A stretch of DNA of 64,000 nt from Acidovorax sp. sif1233 (GTDB lineage: Bacteria; Pseudomonadota; Gammaproteobacteria; Burkholderiales; Burkholderiaceae_C). The number at the start of each line of letters is the position of its first letter. The stretch's first letter is position 1. Below are positions 31,748 to 41,893 of this stretch, one piece after another. Both the position numbers and the translations under genes were made by a program. The DNA is taken from NCBI RefSeq assembly GCF_019218755.1, contig NZ_JAHUWZ010000006.1, positions 62,001 to 126,000 on the forward strand, given 5' to 3'. Below the pieces are notes generated by a model. The model searched no databases. It was not told the origin of the DNA and saw only the letters and a program-made list of their open reading frames with translations.

Positions 31748-33487
31748 ATGAAAAAAATCCTGATGGCCGCCGGCCTGGCCCTGGGCCTGGCCGCGTGCAC
31801 CAGCATGCCCACCAACGCACCCTCGGCGGGCACGGTCAAGAAGGCCGACATGGACCGCCTGGTGGCCGTGCTGCCCGCTGCGGCACAAGGCAGCTTCACC
31901 GAGTTCCTGGCCCAGGCCGCGCGCGAGAACCCGCTGCTGCGCGCCAGCGTCTCGGCCTATGCGGCCAAGCAGCCGCTGGCGGGGGATGACCTGGTCAACA
32001 TCGGCCGCCTGCTCGGCCTGTACAACCGCCTGCACAATCAATCCGCGGTGATCGACGCCACGGCGAAGATGGTGGCGCTCCCCACCTTCCGGTCCGAGAA
32101 AGTACCGCCGCACGAGGACAAGTCCATCATCGCCTTCGGCGCGCTGGTGGAACGCATGGCCCGCGATTTTGGCCTGCAGTACCGCAATGTGGACAACCGC
32201 ATCTTTGAAGTGAAGCTGCCCGGCACGGGCAAGGAGGAGTTCGGCATCCTCACGCACGCCGACGTGGTGCCCGTGGTGGCCGACGAATGGGTGTTGGACG
32301 ACGGCACGCGCCTCGATCCCTTCAAGCTCACGCGCGTGGGCGGCAACCTGTACGGCCGCGGCTCCATCGACGACAAGGGCTCGATCGCCGCCGTGCTGTA
32401 TGCGATGAAGACGGTCAAGGACAGCGGCCTGCCGCTGTCGCGCACCATCCGCCTCATGATCGAGACGACGGAAGAGACCGGTGGCGACGCGATGAAGTAC
32501 TACCGCGCCAGGACCGAACTGCCCGAGTACAACATCGTGCTCGACAGCAAGTACCCCGCCGTGGTGGCCGAGAAGGGCTCCGGCGCGCTGCGCGCCTCGT
32601 TCGCGCTGGGATCGATGGCTAGCGTCAGCGCCACCGCCATCACCGCCATGGCCGGCGCCGCATCGGCCAACGCCGTGCCGCAGACCGCCACGGCCAGGCT
32701 GCAGGGAGGCAGCACCGCCGACGTGTCGGCGCGCCTGAACGCTGCCAAGGCGGCGTTCGTCGAGAAGTACAAGCCGCAGGGCGGGCCCTTCAGCATCGAC
32801 GTGGCCCAGGACGGTGCCGCCGTGCAGGTCAAGGTCACCGGCGCATCGGCCCACGGCTCGCGCCCGGAAGAGGGCGTGAACCCGCTGCCGCGCCTGGCGC
32901 TGTTCCTGAAGGAATCCGGCGTGGCGCTCGCCCCCAACGGCTACGCGCAGGCCGTGCGCTACCTCACCGACCTGTACGGCACCGACTACCTGGGCCGCAC
33001 GCTGGGCCTGGCGTATGCCGACGACTTCATGGGCCCGCTGACCATGTCGCCCAACCTCGTGCGCGAGAAGGACGGCCAGGTCGATGTGCTGGTGAATGTG
33101 CGCATGCCCCGCGGCAGCACGCCCGAGGCGCTCTCCCAGGCGACGGCCGCGAAGATCAAGGCCTGGGGCGCCCAGGCCGGCGTGGCGGTGGAGGTGGACC
33201 ACAGCCAGGGCAACTGGATGGCGCGTGACCCCCGGGGCGCCTGGCTCGCCACGCTGCTCAACACCTTTGGCGACACCACGGGCCTGGAAGCCAAGCCCGT
33301 GCCCACGGCCGGCAGCACCACGGCCAAGCTCATGCCCAACGCCATCAACTTCGGCCCCGCCATGCCGGGCAAGAAGTACACGGCCCACAACGCCAAGGAG
33401 TTCAAGGAAGTGGTGGACCTGGACGCGGACATGCAGATGTTCACCGAGATGCTCGTGCGCATCGGGAATTTGAGCCAGATGCAGTGA
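31748..33487 (+). CDS. M20-family dipeptidase-like lipoprotein
   Basis: A 579-residue metallopeptidase. AAGGAA precedes the ATG at 31748. Signal MKKILMAAGLALGLAACTSM carries an LAAC lipobox (Cys17), so the enzyme is probably membrane anchored in the periplasm. Zinc-site regions are GILTHADVVPVVADEW, GRGSIDDKGSIAAVLYAMK (bridging Asp), IETTEETGGDAMKYY (catalytic Glu pair) and LDSKYPAVVAEKG. The C-terminal His region has GPAMPGKKYTAHNAKE. Relatives are PepV-type dipeptidases; the precise substrate is unknown. Confidence 0.88.
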   Translation: MKKILMAAGLALGLAACTSMPTNAPSAGTVKKADMDRLVAVLPAAAQGSFTEFLAQAARENPLLRASVSAYAAKQPLAGDDLVNIGRLLGLYNRLHNQSAVIDATAKMVALPTFRSEKVPPHEDKSIIAFGALVERMARDFGLQYRNVDNRIFEVKLPGTGKEEFGILTHADVVPVVADEWVLDDGTRLDPFKLTRVGGNLYGRGSIDDKGSIAAVLYAMKTVKDSGLPLSRTIRLMIETTEETGGDAMKYYRARTELPEYNIVLDSKYPAVVAEKGSGALRASFALGSMASVSATAITAMAGAASANAVPQTATARLQGGSTADVSARLNAAKAAFVEKYKPQGGPFSIDVAQDGAAVQVKVTGASAHGSRPEEGVNPLPRLALFLKESGVALAPNGYAQAVRYLTDLYGTDYLGRTLGLAYADDFMGPLTMSPNLVREKDGQVDVLVNVRMPRGSTPEALSQATAAKIKAWGAQAGVAVEVDHSQGNWMARDPRGAWLATLLNTFGDTTGLEAKPVPTAGSTTAKLMPNAINFGPAMPGKKYTAHNAKEFKEVVDLDADMQMFTEMLVRIGNLSQMQ

Positions 33488-33609
33488 TGGCTTTGGCGCC
33501 TGCGCTACAGTGACCACCAGCCGCCGCGCGCCGTGGCCCGGAGCCTTCCGGGCTGCGATGGCGCGGCGGATTCCATCGATTGACCCCCATTCCAACGAAG
33601 GAGCTTCCC

Positions 33610-34113
33610 ATGGCCAAGGCCCCCAAGACCACCGCAGCCCCCAGCATCAACATCGGCATCAGCGACAAGGACCGCGCCGCGATCGCGCAAGGCCTCTCGC
33701 GCCTGCTGGCCGACACCTACACGCTGTACCTGACCACGCACAACTTCCACTGGAACGTGACGGGCCCCATGTTCAACACGCTGCACACTATGTTCATGGC
33801 GCAGTACACCGAACTGTGGAACGCGGTGGACCCGATCGCCGAGCGCATCCGCTCGCTGGGCCATGTGGCGCCCGGCTCGTACGCCGAGTTCGGCAAGCTC
33901 GCCACGGTGCCCGACGCGCCCGCCAAGCCGCCCAAGGCGCTCGATATGGTGCGTGTGCTGGTCGAAGGCCACGAGGCCGTGGCCCGCACCGCCCGCAGCC
34001 TGTTCCCGCTGGCGGACAAGGCCAGCGACGAGCCCACGGCCGACCTGCTGACGCAGCGCCTGACGGTGCACGAGCAGACGGCGTGGATGTTGCGCTCGCT
34101 GCTGGAGGAGTAG
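33610..34113 (+). CDS. dps: Dps-family DNA-binding ferritin-like protein
   Basis: A 167-residue protein that stores iron and shields DNA from oxidants as a dodecamer. AAGGAG lies 6 bases before the ATG at 33610, which decides this start over a TTG at 33580. The ferroxidase motif is [16 protein letters not shown] followed by [20 protein letters not shown]. The Lys/Ala-rich N-terminus ([16 protein letters not shown]) suits DNA contact. It is probably under OxyR, whose gene lies 2 kb upstream. Confidence 0.9.
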   Translation: MAKAPKTTAAPSINIGISDKDRAAIAQGLSRLLADTYTLYLTTHNFHWNVTGPMFNTLHTMFMAQYTELWNAVDPIAERIRSLGHVAPGSYAEFGKLATVPDAPAKPPKALDMVRVLVEGHEAVARTARSLFPLADKASDEPTADLLTQRLTVHEQTAWMLRSLLEE

Positions 34114-34285
34114 CCGCACCGCAGCCCTGGACGCGGGGCGGCGCCCGCGTGCGCCCCCAGGGGACGGAAGTGCGTGTTGTCCTACAGGGGGCCGCCTGGC
34201 TTGTGTGGATGATCCGGGCTTGGGCATGCCGCCTGCTGCCGTGGGGCGACGTCAGGGGCATGGAGGACAAGAAAATCTGTGATGT

Positions 34286-34654
34286 ATGCGAATCCTCTAC
34301 GTGGAAGACAACGCCGAACTGCGCGAGACCATTGGCATGCTGATGGAGGGCGAAGGCCAGACGGTGACTTCGTGCGCCACGGCCGAAGAAGCCCTGGAGC
34401 TTGATGCCCTGCAGTCCTACGACCTGCTGGTCTCGGACGTGAGCCTGCCCGGCATTTCGGGGACGGATCTCGCGCGCCGGCTGCTGGCCCAGGACCCGCA
34501 ACGCTGGGTGGTCCTGTGCTCGGGCTATGAACTGGGCCACTATCCCGGCGCCTGGGGCCCCAATGTCCGGACCTTGCTCAAGCCCTTCGACCTGGAGGAT
34601 CTGGAGCAGCTGCTGAGTTCCATCCGCGAGGCCGTGGCGCGCCCCGTCGCCTGA
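34286..34654 (+). CDS. single-domain response regulator
   Basis: A 122-residue protein consisting only of a receiver: MRILYVEDNAELRETIGML, the phosphoacceptor Asp in LLVSDVSLPGISG (about residue 52), WVVLCSGYE (with Ser) and LLKPFDLEDL (with Lys). It has no output domain, so it should act by protein contact. GGAGG lies about 20 bases upstream, further than ideal. It is convergent with, and 20 bases from, the kinase cluster on the other strand and may exchange phosphate with it. Confidence 0.88.
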   Translation: MRILYVEDNAELRETIGMLMEGEGQTVTSCATAEEALELDALQSYDLLVSDVSLPGISGTDLARRLLAQDPQRWVVLCSGYELGHYPGAWGPNVRTLLKPFDLEDLEQLLSSIREAVARPVA

Positions 34655-34674
34655 CACGCCACCGCCGTGCCGGC

Positions 34675-35868
34675 TCAGGCCGGCGGTGCCTTGCGATCGC
34701 CGGGCGCAGGCGAGACCCGGGGCAGGGTCACGCGAAAAGAGGTGCTTGCGTCCTGTGAGCACACCTCGATGTTCCCCGAGTGCGCGCGAACGATCTGGTG
34801 CGCGATGAACAGTCCCAGCCCCAGCCCCTGGTGGCGTCCCGGCTCTCTTTCCCGTCCGTGGAACGGGTCGAAAAGATGGGGCAGCAGGCCTGGCGGTATC
34901 ACGCCCCCGTTGGCCACCGAGACCGACACGCTCCCCGCCTGGGTTCCGTCCACCGCGATGCGCACGGGTTGTGCGGGATCGCCGTGGTGGATGGCATTGC
35001 CCACCAGGTTGGTCATCACCTGGCACATGCGCTCGGCGTCCCAGACCCCGGCCAGGTCCCCCGCCAGCGTGGACTCGATGCGGTGGGCCGGGAACCCGGT
35101 CTGCACCTCGTCCAGCGCGCGCTGCACCACGGCCTGCATGTCGACGGGGCCCAGCTGCAGGGCCAGCCCGCCCGCGTGGCGTATGCGGGTGACGTCCAGC
35201 AGGTCTTCGATCATCCGGCCCATGCGCTGGCTGCTGCTGAGCACCCGGTCGGCCATCGCGCCCACCTTCTCGGCATCGGGCTGGCGCTTGAGCACCGTGG
35301 CGGCCGCCGTGATCGACATCAGGGGCGTGCGCAGGTCGTGGCTCAGCACCGCCATGAACATCTCGTTGATGCGCAGCGCCGCCGTGCGCTCCTTCAGTTC
35401 GTGGGCCAGGGCCTGCTTGCGCCGGTGCAGCTCGAAGAACACGTTGGCCTTGCTGGTGAGCACGTGCGGTTCGATGGGCTTGTACAGAAAGTCCACCGCA
35501 CCGCTTTCGTAGCCCCGGAACTGCCAGTTCTGCTCGCGGGAACCGGCGGTCATGAAGATCAGCGGAATATGGCGCGTGCGCTCGCTGCCGCGGATCAGTT
35601 CGGCCAGCTCGAAGCCATTCATCTCCGGCATCTGCACATCGAGCAGGGCCAGCGCCACGTCCCCGTGGGCGAGCAGCAGCTCCAGTGCCTGAGGGCCGGA
35701 CTGGGCCTTCAGGATGTCGAGGCCGTCGCGCTGCAGCAGCGCTTCCAGCGCGATCAGGTTTTCAGGAATGTCATCGACGAGCAGGCATTTGATGCGGTCG
35801 GTGTGTGGCATGGTCTTCGCGTGCGGGGAGAGGATGTGGGCGTCGGGGTGGGTAAGGGCGCGGTGCAT
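34675..35868 (-). CDS. receiver-histidine kinase fusion protein
   Basis: A 397-residue soluble hybrid with its receiver in front: IKCLLVDDIPENLIALEALL, phosphoacceptor Asp77 (LALLDVQMPEMNGFEL), then a kinase core with His177 in MFMAVLSHDLRTPLMS. The ATPase domain has MTNLVGNAIHHGD (N box) and HQGLGLGLFIAHQIV (G box). The ATG at 35868 overlaps the CheB stop (TGATG), favouring coupled translation; a second in-frame ATG at 35811 also fits homology. It has no membrane segment. It is the last gene of the four-gene signalling unit. Confidence 0.88.
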   Translation of the reverse strand: MHRALTHPDAHILSPHAKTMPHTDRIKCLLVDDIPENLIALEALLQRDGLDILKAQSGPQALELLLAHGDVALALLDVQMPEMNGFELAELIRGSERTRHIPLIFMTAGSREQNWQFRGYESGAVDFLYKPIEPHVLTSKANVFFELHRRKQALAHELKERTAALRINEMFMAVLSHDLRTPLMSITAAATVLKRQPDAEKVGAMADRVLSSSQRMGRMIEDLLDVTRIRHAGGLALQLGPVDMQAVVQRALDEVQTGFPAHRIESTLAGDLAGVWDAERMCQVMTNLVGNAIHHGDPAQPVRIAVDGTQAGSVSVSVANGGVIPPGLLPHLFDPFHGREREPGRHQGLGLGLFIAHQIVRAHSGNIEVCSQDASTSFRVTLPRVSPAPGDRKAPPA

Positions 35869-36479
35869 CACAGCAGGCGCTGGCGGTGCAGGTCTGCGAT
35901 CAGATCGGCAATGCCTTTGGGGGGCAGGACGTGGTGGGCCTCGGTGCAGGCCAGCGCGGCCTGCGGCATGGTGGGCATGGCCGCGCTGGCGGGTTCCTGG
36001 ACGATGGCCAGCCCGCCCGCGGCGCGGATGGACCGCAGGCCGTGGGCCCCGTCCTCGTTGGCGCCCGAGAGCAGGATGCCCACCAGGCGGCCGCCATACT
36101 GGTCGGCCGCGGATTCGAAGAGCACGTCGATCGAGGGGCGCGAGAAATGCACGGGCGCGTCCACGGACAGCGCGATGCCCGGCCCCGCATCCACCAGCAG
36201 GTGGTAGTCCGGCGGCGCGAAGTACACCGTGCCCGGGGCGATGGACTGCTTGTCCTGCGCTTCGTGCAGGGGGAGCGCGCAGCGTTGCCGGAAGATCTCC
36301 GCCAGCAGGCTGCGCCGGTCGCGGGGCAGGTGCAGCACGATCAGCACCGCGGCGCGCAGGCTGGCGGGCAGCGCGGGCAGCACCTGCATGAGCGCATCGA
36401 TGCCGCCGGAGGACCCGCCCACCACGATGGCGTCGTAGCCCTCCAGGGGCTCGGCTGGCGGGTGTCGTGGCCGCGTCAC
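35868..36479 (-). CDS. CheB-type methylesterase domain protein
   Basis: A 203-residue stand-alone CheB catalytic domain without the N-terminal receiver of chemotaxis CheB. The triad is visible: Ser23 in VVGGSSGGIDAL, His50 in LIVLHLPRDRR and Asp143 in LLSGANEDGAHGL. GTVYFAPPDYHLLVD is a family hallmark. It should demethylate or deamidate glutamates of a target protein. It overlaps the CheR gene by 4 bases and sits inside a kinase operon rather than a chemotaxis operon. Confidence 0.92.
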   Translation of the reverse strand: MTRPRHPPAEPLEGYDAIVVGGSSGGIDALMQVLPALPASLRAAVLIVLHLPRDRRSLLAEIFRQRCALPLHEAQDKQSIAPGTVYFAPPDYHLLVDAGPGIALSVDAPVHFSRPSIDVLFESAADQYGGRLVGILLSGANEDGAHGLRSIRAAGGLAIVQEPASAAMPTMPQAALACTEAHHVLPPKGIADLIADLHRQRLL

Positions 36480-37315
36480 AGGCCCGCCTTCTTGCGGTAG
36501 ATGCGGTCCTCGGGCACGAGGTCGTCAAAGGCATCCGCCTGGCCGGAGAACCGCAGCGACTCCTTGGAGCCCAGGCCCAGGAAGCCCCGGTGGCACAGCG
36601 CGTCGCGGAACAGCCCCAGCGCCCGGTCCTGCAGTTCGCGCTCGAAGTAGATGAGCACGTTGCGGCAGGAGACCAGGTGCATCTCGGCGAACACGCTGTC
36701 GGTGGCCAGGCTGTGGTCCGAGAACACCATGTGCTCCTTGAGCGACTTGTCGAACACCGCCCGCCCGTAGTGGGCCGAGTAGTAGTCCGACAGGGAGCTG
36801 CGCGCGCCCGAGCGGGCATGGTTCTCGGTGAAGGACGCGACACGGGCCACGTCGAACACGCCGGCCTCGGCGGCATGCAGCGCATGGGGGTTGATGTCGG
36901 TGGCGTAGATCAGCGTGCGCTCGAGCAGGCCTTCCTCGTGCAGCAGGATGGCCAGCGAATACACCTCTTCGCCCGCGCTGCAGCCCGCCACCCAGACCTT
37001 GAGCGACGGGTAGGTGCGCAGCAGGGGCACCACCTCGTTGCGCAGCGACAGGAAGTAGCTTGGGTCGCGGAACATGTCGCTGACCTGCACCGTGAGGTAC
37101 TCGAGCAGTGCCGGGAACACCGCGGGCTCGTGCAGCACGCGGTCCTGCAGCTGCGAGAGCGTCTGGCACTGGAACTGCAGCAGGGCCGTGTTCAATCGCC
37201 GCTTGAGGGACGCCTGCGCATAGCCCCTGAAATCGTAGTGGTAGCGGTGGTAGATCGCATCGATCAGCAGGCGCTGCTCGATGTCCGCCGTGCGGGCCTT
37301 CTTGCGGTGGGGCAT
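36476..37315 (-). CDS. CheR-type protein-glutamate methyltransferase
   Basis: A 279-residue SAM-dependent methyltransferase. The start MPHRKKARTADIEQRLLIDA at 37315 begins a normal CheR N-terminal helical domain (DFRGYAQASLKRRL). The SAM site is VWVAGCSAGEEVYSLAILLH, with IYATDINPHALHAAEAG, and the C-terminal part has LVSCRNVLIYFERELQDRAL. A long open frame upstream is antisense shadow and was excluded. The partner esterase is encoded next, and the methyl-acceptor is unknown. Confidence 0.93.
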   Translation of the reverse strand: MPHRKKARTADIEQRLLIDAIYHRYHYDFRGYAQASLKRRLNTALLQFQCQTLSQLQDRVLHEPAVFPALLEYLTVQVSDMFRDPSYFLSLRNEVVPLLRTYPSLKVWVAGCSAGEEVYSLAILLHEEGLLERTLIYATDINPHALHAAEAGVFDVARVASFTENHARSGARSSLSDYYSAHYGRAVFDKSLKEHMVFSDHSLATDSVFAEMHLVSCRNVLIYFERELQDRALGLFRDALCHRGFLGLGSKESLRFSGQADAFDDLVPEDRIYRKKAGL

Positions 37316-37329
37316 GGTGCGCTGCCGGG

Positions 37330-40300
37330 TTACTTGGGCATCCAGACCCGCACCAGCGACAGCAGCTTTTCCACGTCGAGCGGCTTGGCGATGTAGTCGT
37401 TGGCTCCGGCCGCCAGGCATTTTTCCTGGTCGTCCTTCATGGCCTTGGCGGTGAGCGCGATGATGGGCAGGCGCCGCCATTCCGGGCGGGCGCGAATCTC
37501 GCGCATGGCGGTGTAGCCGTCCATCTCCGGCATCATGATGTCCATGAGCACGAGGTCGATGGCATGGGAGCTTGCGCCGCTGTCGGCGCGGGCCAGGGCG
37601 TCCAGCGCCTCGCGGCCGTTGCGGGCGATCTCCACGCGGATGCCCGAGGGCTCGAGGATGCTGGAGAGCGCGAACACGTTGCGCACGTCGTCCTCCACCA
37701 CGAGCACGGTGCGCCCTTCCAGGGCCGTGTCCCGGTTGCGGGCCACCTGCAGCATCTGGCGGTGTTCGGCGGACAGCTCGGACTCCACTTGGTGCAGGAA
37801 CAGCGTGACTTCGTCCAGCAGCCGCTCGGGCGAGCGGGCGTCCTTGATGATGATGGACTTGGAGAAGCGCCGCAGCAGCTGTTCCTCGTCGCGCGACAGC
37901 GCCCTGCCGGTGTACACGATGACGGGCGGGAACGACACGCCGTCCTGCTCGGTCATCTGCTGCAGCAGCTCGTAGCCGTTCAGGTCGGGCAGGTTCAGGT
38001 CCATCACCATGCAGTCGAAGGTCGCGCCGCGCAGGTGTTCGAGGGCGGCGGCGGCGGTGCCGGCGCAGACGATCTCCACGCCATCGCGGCTGAGCAGGTG
38101 GCGCACGCTTTCCCGCTGGCGCTCGTCGTCTTCGACCACCAGCACGCGGTGCATGTTCTGGGTGAACTTGGCCTCCAGGCGCTCCAGCGCATGCACCAGT
38201 TCCTCGCGCTTGACGGGCTTGAGCGCGTAGCCCACGGCGCCCCGGCCCATGGCTTCCTGCGAATAGTCGGCCACCGACACCACGTGCACGGGAATGTGGC
38301 GCGTGGCCGGGTTGCGCTTGAGCTGGTCGAGCACGCCCAGTCCCGAGAAGTCCGGCAGGTTCACGTCCAGCACGATGGCGCTGGGCAGGCTCTGCGTGGC
38401 AGCCAGCATGCCGTCGGCGGCGTTCAGGGCCACGGCGCACTCGAAGCCCATTTCCTGGGCCAGGTCGCGCAGGATGTGCGCAAAGCGTTCGTCGTCCTCG
38501 ATGACGAGAATGCTGCGCGCACCGGCGCGCGGCAGTGGCGCCGGGCCCGCGCGGGTGCCCGGAGGGGGCGGGGCGTCCTGCGGCGCCGCGGCAGGCAGCC
38601 GCGCGGGCGCATCGGCGGGCGGGGCGGGGTCCGCTCGCACGCTCGCGGGCAGGAGGGGCGCCACCGGCATGGCCGCTTCCAGCTGCAGGGGCAGGACCAG
38701 CGTGAACACGCTGCCCTGGCCGGGCGTGCTTTCCACGGTGATGTGCCCGCCCAGCAGCTGCGCCAGGTCGCGTGAGATCGACAGGCCCAGGCCCGTGCCG
38801 CCGTACTTGCGGTGGGTGCTGCCATCGGCCTGGCGGAAGGCTTCGAAGATCAGTTCCTGCTGGTGCGCGGGAATGCCGATGCCGGTGTCCTTGACCACGA
38901 ACGACAGCGTGTCGCCGGGGTTGCGGGACACGTGCAGCGCCACCGAGCCCTGCTCGGTGAACTTGATCGCATTCGACAGCAGGTTCTTGAGCACCTGTCC
39001 CAGGCGCAGGGGGTCGGTGTCCATGGTCGCGGGCACGTCCGGGGCCACGGTGGCGTTGAGCGCCAGGCCCCTTTCCTGGGCCAGCGGGCGCAGTGGGTCC
39101 ACCAGTGCCTGCACGGCCCGTGCGATGGAAACCGGCTCCACGGCCACGGTGGCCTGGCCTGCCTCGATCTTGGACAGATCCAGGATGTCATTGATGAGCG
39201 CCAGCAGGTCGTTGCCGGCCGCGTAGATGGTCTGCGCGTACTTCACCTGGTCGCCGCTGAGGTTGCCGGGCTTGTTGTCCGACAGCAGCTTGGCCAGGAT
39301 CAGCGTGGAGTTGAGGGGCGTGCGCAGCTCATGGCTCATGTTGGCCAGGAATTCGCTCTTGTACTGGCTCGACAGTTCCAGCTCGCGGGCCTTGTCGGTC
39401 AGCGCGCTCTGGGCGCGCAGGAGCTGCTCGCGCTGGTGCTCGAGCTGCTGGGTCTGCTCTTCCAGGTGCGCGTTGGTCTGCTCCAGCTCGGTCTGCTGCA
39501 CTTCCATCTGCGCCTGCGATTCCTGCAGCACGCGGCTTTGCTGCTCCAGCTCCTCGTTGTTGACCCGCAGCTCTTCCTGCTGCATCTGCAGCTCCTCGGA
39601 CTGGCGCTGGGTTTCTTCCAGCAGGGATTCAAGGCGCGTGCGGTCGATGCCCGAGCGGATGGCCACGGCCAGCATCTCCGAGGCGCGCTCCATCAGGTCG
39701 CGCTCGGCCTCGCCCACCGGCCGGTAGAAGCCCAGCTCGATCACGGCGAAGACTTCGCCGTTTTCCACCGCGGGCGCCACCAGCAGCTCGGCCGGGCCGG
39801 ACTGCCCGGTGCCCGAGGCGACCTGCAGGTGGCCCGGCGGCACATCGCGCACATGCAGCAGCTGGCGCGAGCGCACGGCCTGCCCGACGAGGCCCTCGCC
39901 CGCGAGGAGTTTCTGCTCCAGGCGTTCGCGCGGCAGGGCATAGCCGCCAAACAGCGCGAAGCTGCCGTGGCCATTGGCCGCATAGCCCGCGCCGACGGAG
40001 GCCTTGAGGTAGGTGGCCAGGTATTCCAGGGCCAGCTCGCCGATGTCCTCGAGCCGGTGGTCGCCCTGGATGCGCTGGCCCAGGCCGGTGAGGCCCGCCG
40101 CCACCCAGGACTGCAGGGCCTTGGCGCGGTATTCGCGCGCGGTCAGCGCGGCGGAGACGCAGATCAGCACCAGCAGCACCAGCGAGCCGCCCCACGAGTA
40201 GTAGGCGGAGGCCGTGGCGGCATCCACCCACTGCTGGCGGCGGGCTTCCAGCTGCTGGCTTTGCAGCGTGAACAGGTCGGCGGCCAGGTCGCGCACGCGG

Positions 40301-40782
40301 TCCATGAGGTTCTTGCCGGCATCGGTGCGCACGAGCGCCATCGCGCCGTCGGCATTGCCGGCCTTGCGCAGCTCGATGGTTTCGTTCAGCTCGCGCAGCT
40401 TTTGCTGGGCCAGGTCATCGATCTGCACCACCAGCCGCCGCTGCACGGGGTTGTCCGCCGTGCTGGCCTTCAGGGCGGACATCTGCCGCTCCACCGCGGT
40501 GAGCGCGAGCTGGTAGGGCTGCAGGTAGGGGGCTTCGCCCGTCAGCAGGTAGCCCCGCTGGCCCGTCTCCGCGTCCTTGAGGGCCGAACTCAGCAGATTG
40601 AGCTGGCGCATCGCCAGGGTGGTCCGGTCCATCGCATCGACCGCGTCGGCGCGCAGTTCGGAGGCGCGGAAATTGACCAGAGCGATGACCAGCGTGGCCA
40701 GGGCCGCCACCACGAAACCCGCCAGCAGCGTGCGGGGGATGGCAAAGCGCGTGGCGGCCTGGGGGCTCGATGATCGGGGCAT
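37330..40782 (-). CDS. hybrid histidine kinase: CHASE3, GAF, kinase, three receivers
   Basis: A 1150-residue hybrid kinase. Membrane helix 1 is at about 17-37, a CHASE3 sensor at 40-190 ([20 protein letters not shown]) and helix 2 at about 196-213 ([20 protein letters not shown]). A GAF domain occupies about 235-378 and a Gln/Glu-rich coiled coil 385-470. HisKA has His484 ([15 protein letters not shown]) and the ATPase has [12 protein letters not shown] and [15 protein letters not shown]. After a Pro/Ala linker come three receivers with Asp806, Asp928 and Asp1081. It heads the minus-strand cluster with CheR, CheB and the receiver-kinase, and should run a multistep phosphorelay. The signal is unknown. 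Confidence 0.92.
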   Translation of the reverse strand: MPRSSSPQAATRFAIPRTLLAGFVVAALATLVIALVNFRASELRADAVDAMDRTTLAMRQLNLLSSALKDAETGQRGYLLTGEAPYLQPYQLALTAVERQMSALKASTADNPVQRRLVVQIDDLAQQKLRELNETIELRKAGNADGAMALVRTDAGKNLMDRVRDLAADLFTLQSQQLEARRQQWVDAATASAYYSWGGSLVLLVLICVSAALTAREYRAKALQSWVAAGLTGLGQRIQGDHRLEDIGELALEYLATYLKASVGAGYAANGHGSFALFGGYALPRERLEQKLLAGEGLVGQAVRSRQLLHVRDVPPGHLQVASGTGQSGPAELLVAPAVENGEVFAVIELGFYRPVGEAERDLMERASEMLAVAIRSGIDRTRLESLLEETQRQSEELQMQQEELRVNNEELEQQSRVLQESQAQMEVQQTELEQTNAHLEEQTQQLEHQREQLLRAQSALTDKARELELSSQYKSEFLANMSHELRTPLNSTLILAKLLSDNKPGNLSGDQVKYAQTIYAAGNDLLALINDILDLSKIEAGQATVAVEPVSIARAVQALVDPLRPLAQERGLALNATVAPDVPATMDTDPLRLGQVLKNLLSNAIKFTEQGSVALHVSRNPGDTLSFVVKDTGIGIPAHQQELIFEAFRQADGSTHRKYGGTGLGLSISRDLAQLLGGHITVESTPGQGSVFTLVLPLQLEAAMPVAPLLPASVRADPAPPADAPARLPAAAPQDAPPPPGTRAGPAPLPRAGARSILVIEDDERFAHILRDLAQEMGFECAVALNAADGMLAATQSLPSAIVLDVNLPDFSGLGVLDQLKRNPATRHIPVHVVSVADYSQEAMGRGAVGYALKPVKREELVHALERLEAKFTQNMHRVLVVEDDERQRESVRHLLSRDGVEIVCAGTAAAALEHLRGATFDCMVMDLNLPDLNGYELLQQMTEQDGVSFPPVIVYTGRALSRDEEQLLRRFSKSIIIKDARSPERLLDEVTLFLHQVESELSAEHRQMLQVARNRDTALEGRTVLVVEDDVRNVFALSSILEPSGIRVEIARNGREALDALARADSGASSHAIDLVLMDIMMPEMDGYTAMREIRARPEWRRLPIIALTAKAMKDDQEKCLAAGANDYIAKPLDVEKLLSLVRVWMPK

Positions 40783-40911
40783 GCGGGCTGGTCCGTAGTG
40801 GAAGGGAACGGGAGACTTTACCGGTTCTTCGGGCTGCCCGTACCCTCCCTGCTACATTCGGTGCGCCCGCGTGTCCGGCGGGTTTCCACCGTCCTTTTCC
40901 GCTCAGCCCGC

Positions 40912-41799
40912 ATGCCGTCCGTATCTTTGCGCAGCCGCTTCGCCCTGTACCTTGACCTCATCCGCTGGGACCGCCCCGCCGGCTGGCTGGTATGCCTGTG
41001 GCCCACGCTCAGCGCGCTGTGGATCGCGGCGGACGGGTTTCCGGGCTGGCACCTGCTGGCGGTGTTCGTGCTGGGCACCATCCTCATGCGCAGCGCGGGC
41101 TGCTGCGTGAACGACGTGGCCGACCGCGACTTCGACAGGCATGTCAAGCGCACGGCGCAGCGCCCGGTCACCACGGGCGCGGTGGGCGTGAAGGAAGCCC
41201 TGGCCCTGGGCGCGGTGCTGGCGCTGCTGGCGTTCGGCCTGGTGCTCACCACCAACGCCGCGGCCATCGCCTGGTCGGTGCCCGCGCTGCTGGTGGCCAT
41301 CGCCTACCCGTTCTCCAAGCGCGTGATCTCCATGCCGCAGGCGGTGCTGGGCATCGCGTTCAATTTCGGCATCGTGATCGCGTTCGCCGCGGTGCAGGGC
41401 GCGGTGCCTGCCGTGGCCTGGTGGATGTGGCTGGGCAACCTGTTCTGGGTGCTGGCCTACGACACCGAATACGCCATGGTGGACCGCGACGACGACCTGC
41501 GGATCGGCATCAAGACCTCGGCCATCACGCTGGGCCGCCTGGACGTGGCGGCCATCGTGGCGTTCTATCTGCTCTTCCTGTCCATTTGGGCTGTGGCGCT
41601 TTATCGGTATGCGCTGGGTGCTATGTTTTGCATAGCAATCGCCGGTGCGCTCGCGCAGGTGCTGTGGCACTGGCGCCTGATCCGCCACCGCACCCGCGAG
41701 GGGTGCTTCAAGGCCTTCCGGGTCAACCACTGGCTCGGCGCCACGGTGTTCGCGGGGATCGCCGGCAGCTATCTGCTGCGCCAGCTGGCGGCCCATTGA
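40912..41799 (+). CDS. ubiA: 4-hydroxybenzoate polyprenyltransferase
   Basis: A 295-residue membrane enzyme that prenylates 4-hydroxybenzoate in ubiquinone synthesis. [20 protein letters not shown] at 40912 matches the family start. The first Asp-rich motif is [20 protein letters not shown] (NDxxDxxxD), and the second is [20 protein letters not shown]. It has about nine hydrophobic helices. A short AT-richer stretch near its 3' end (41584-41640) contains a perfect hairpin. It is divergent from the hybrid kinase gene. Confidence 0.95.
   Translation: MPSVSLRSRFALYLDLIRWDRPAGWLVCLWPTLSALWIAADGFPGWHLLAVFVLGTILMRSAGCCVNDVADRDFDRHVKRTAQRPVTTGAVGVKEALALGAVLALLAFGLVLTTNAAAIAWSVPALLVAIAYPFSKRVISMPQAVLGIAFNFGIVIAFAAVQGAVPAVAWWMWLGNLFWVLAYDTEYAMVDRDDDLRIGIKTSAITLGRLDVAAIVAFYLLFLSIWAVALYRYALGAMFCIAIAGALAQVLWHWRLIRHRTREGCFKAFRVNHWLGATVFAGIAGSYLLRQLAAH
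41620..41636 (+). repeat. hairpin in AT-richer segment inside ubiA
   Basis: GCTATG-TTTTG-CATAGC is a perfect 6-bp stem within coding sequence whose composition is lower in GC than the rest of ubiA. It resembles the GATAGC part of the element before ung. Confidence 0.4.
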
Positions 41800-41893
41800 C
41801 CCGTTTGCCGACGGTGTCTCCGCCTGTCACGGGGCTGCGCGGTACCCGCTGGCCGCGGACGGCATGGCCCCGGCCAGGGCAGCGCCTCGGGGC

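Noticed and set aside
33580..33609. TTG start for Dps
   Set aside because: An AAGGAG site is correctly spaced for the ATG at 33610.
34114..34285. Possible small gene or terminator between dps and the response regulator
   Set aside because: GC-rich pairings exist but without a T-run, and the short frames have no ribosome site or recognisable sequence.
37316..38440. N-terminal extension of the CheR frame
   Set aside because: Overlaps the receiver domains of the hybrid kinase in another frame; a normal CheR start is at 37315.
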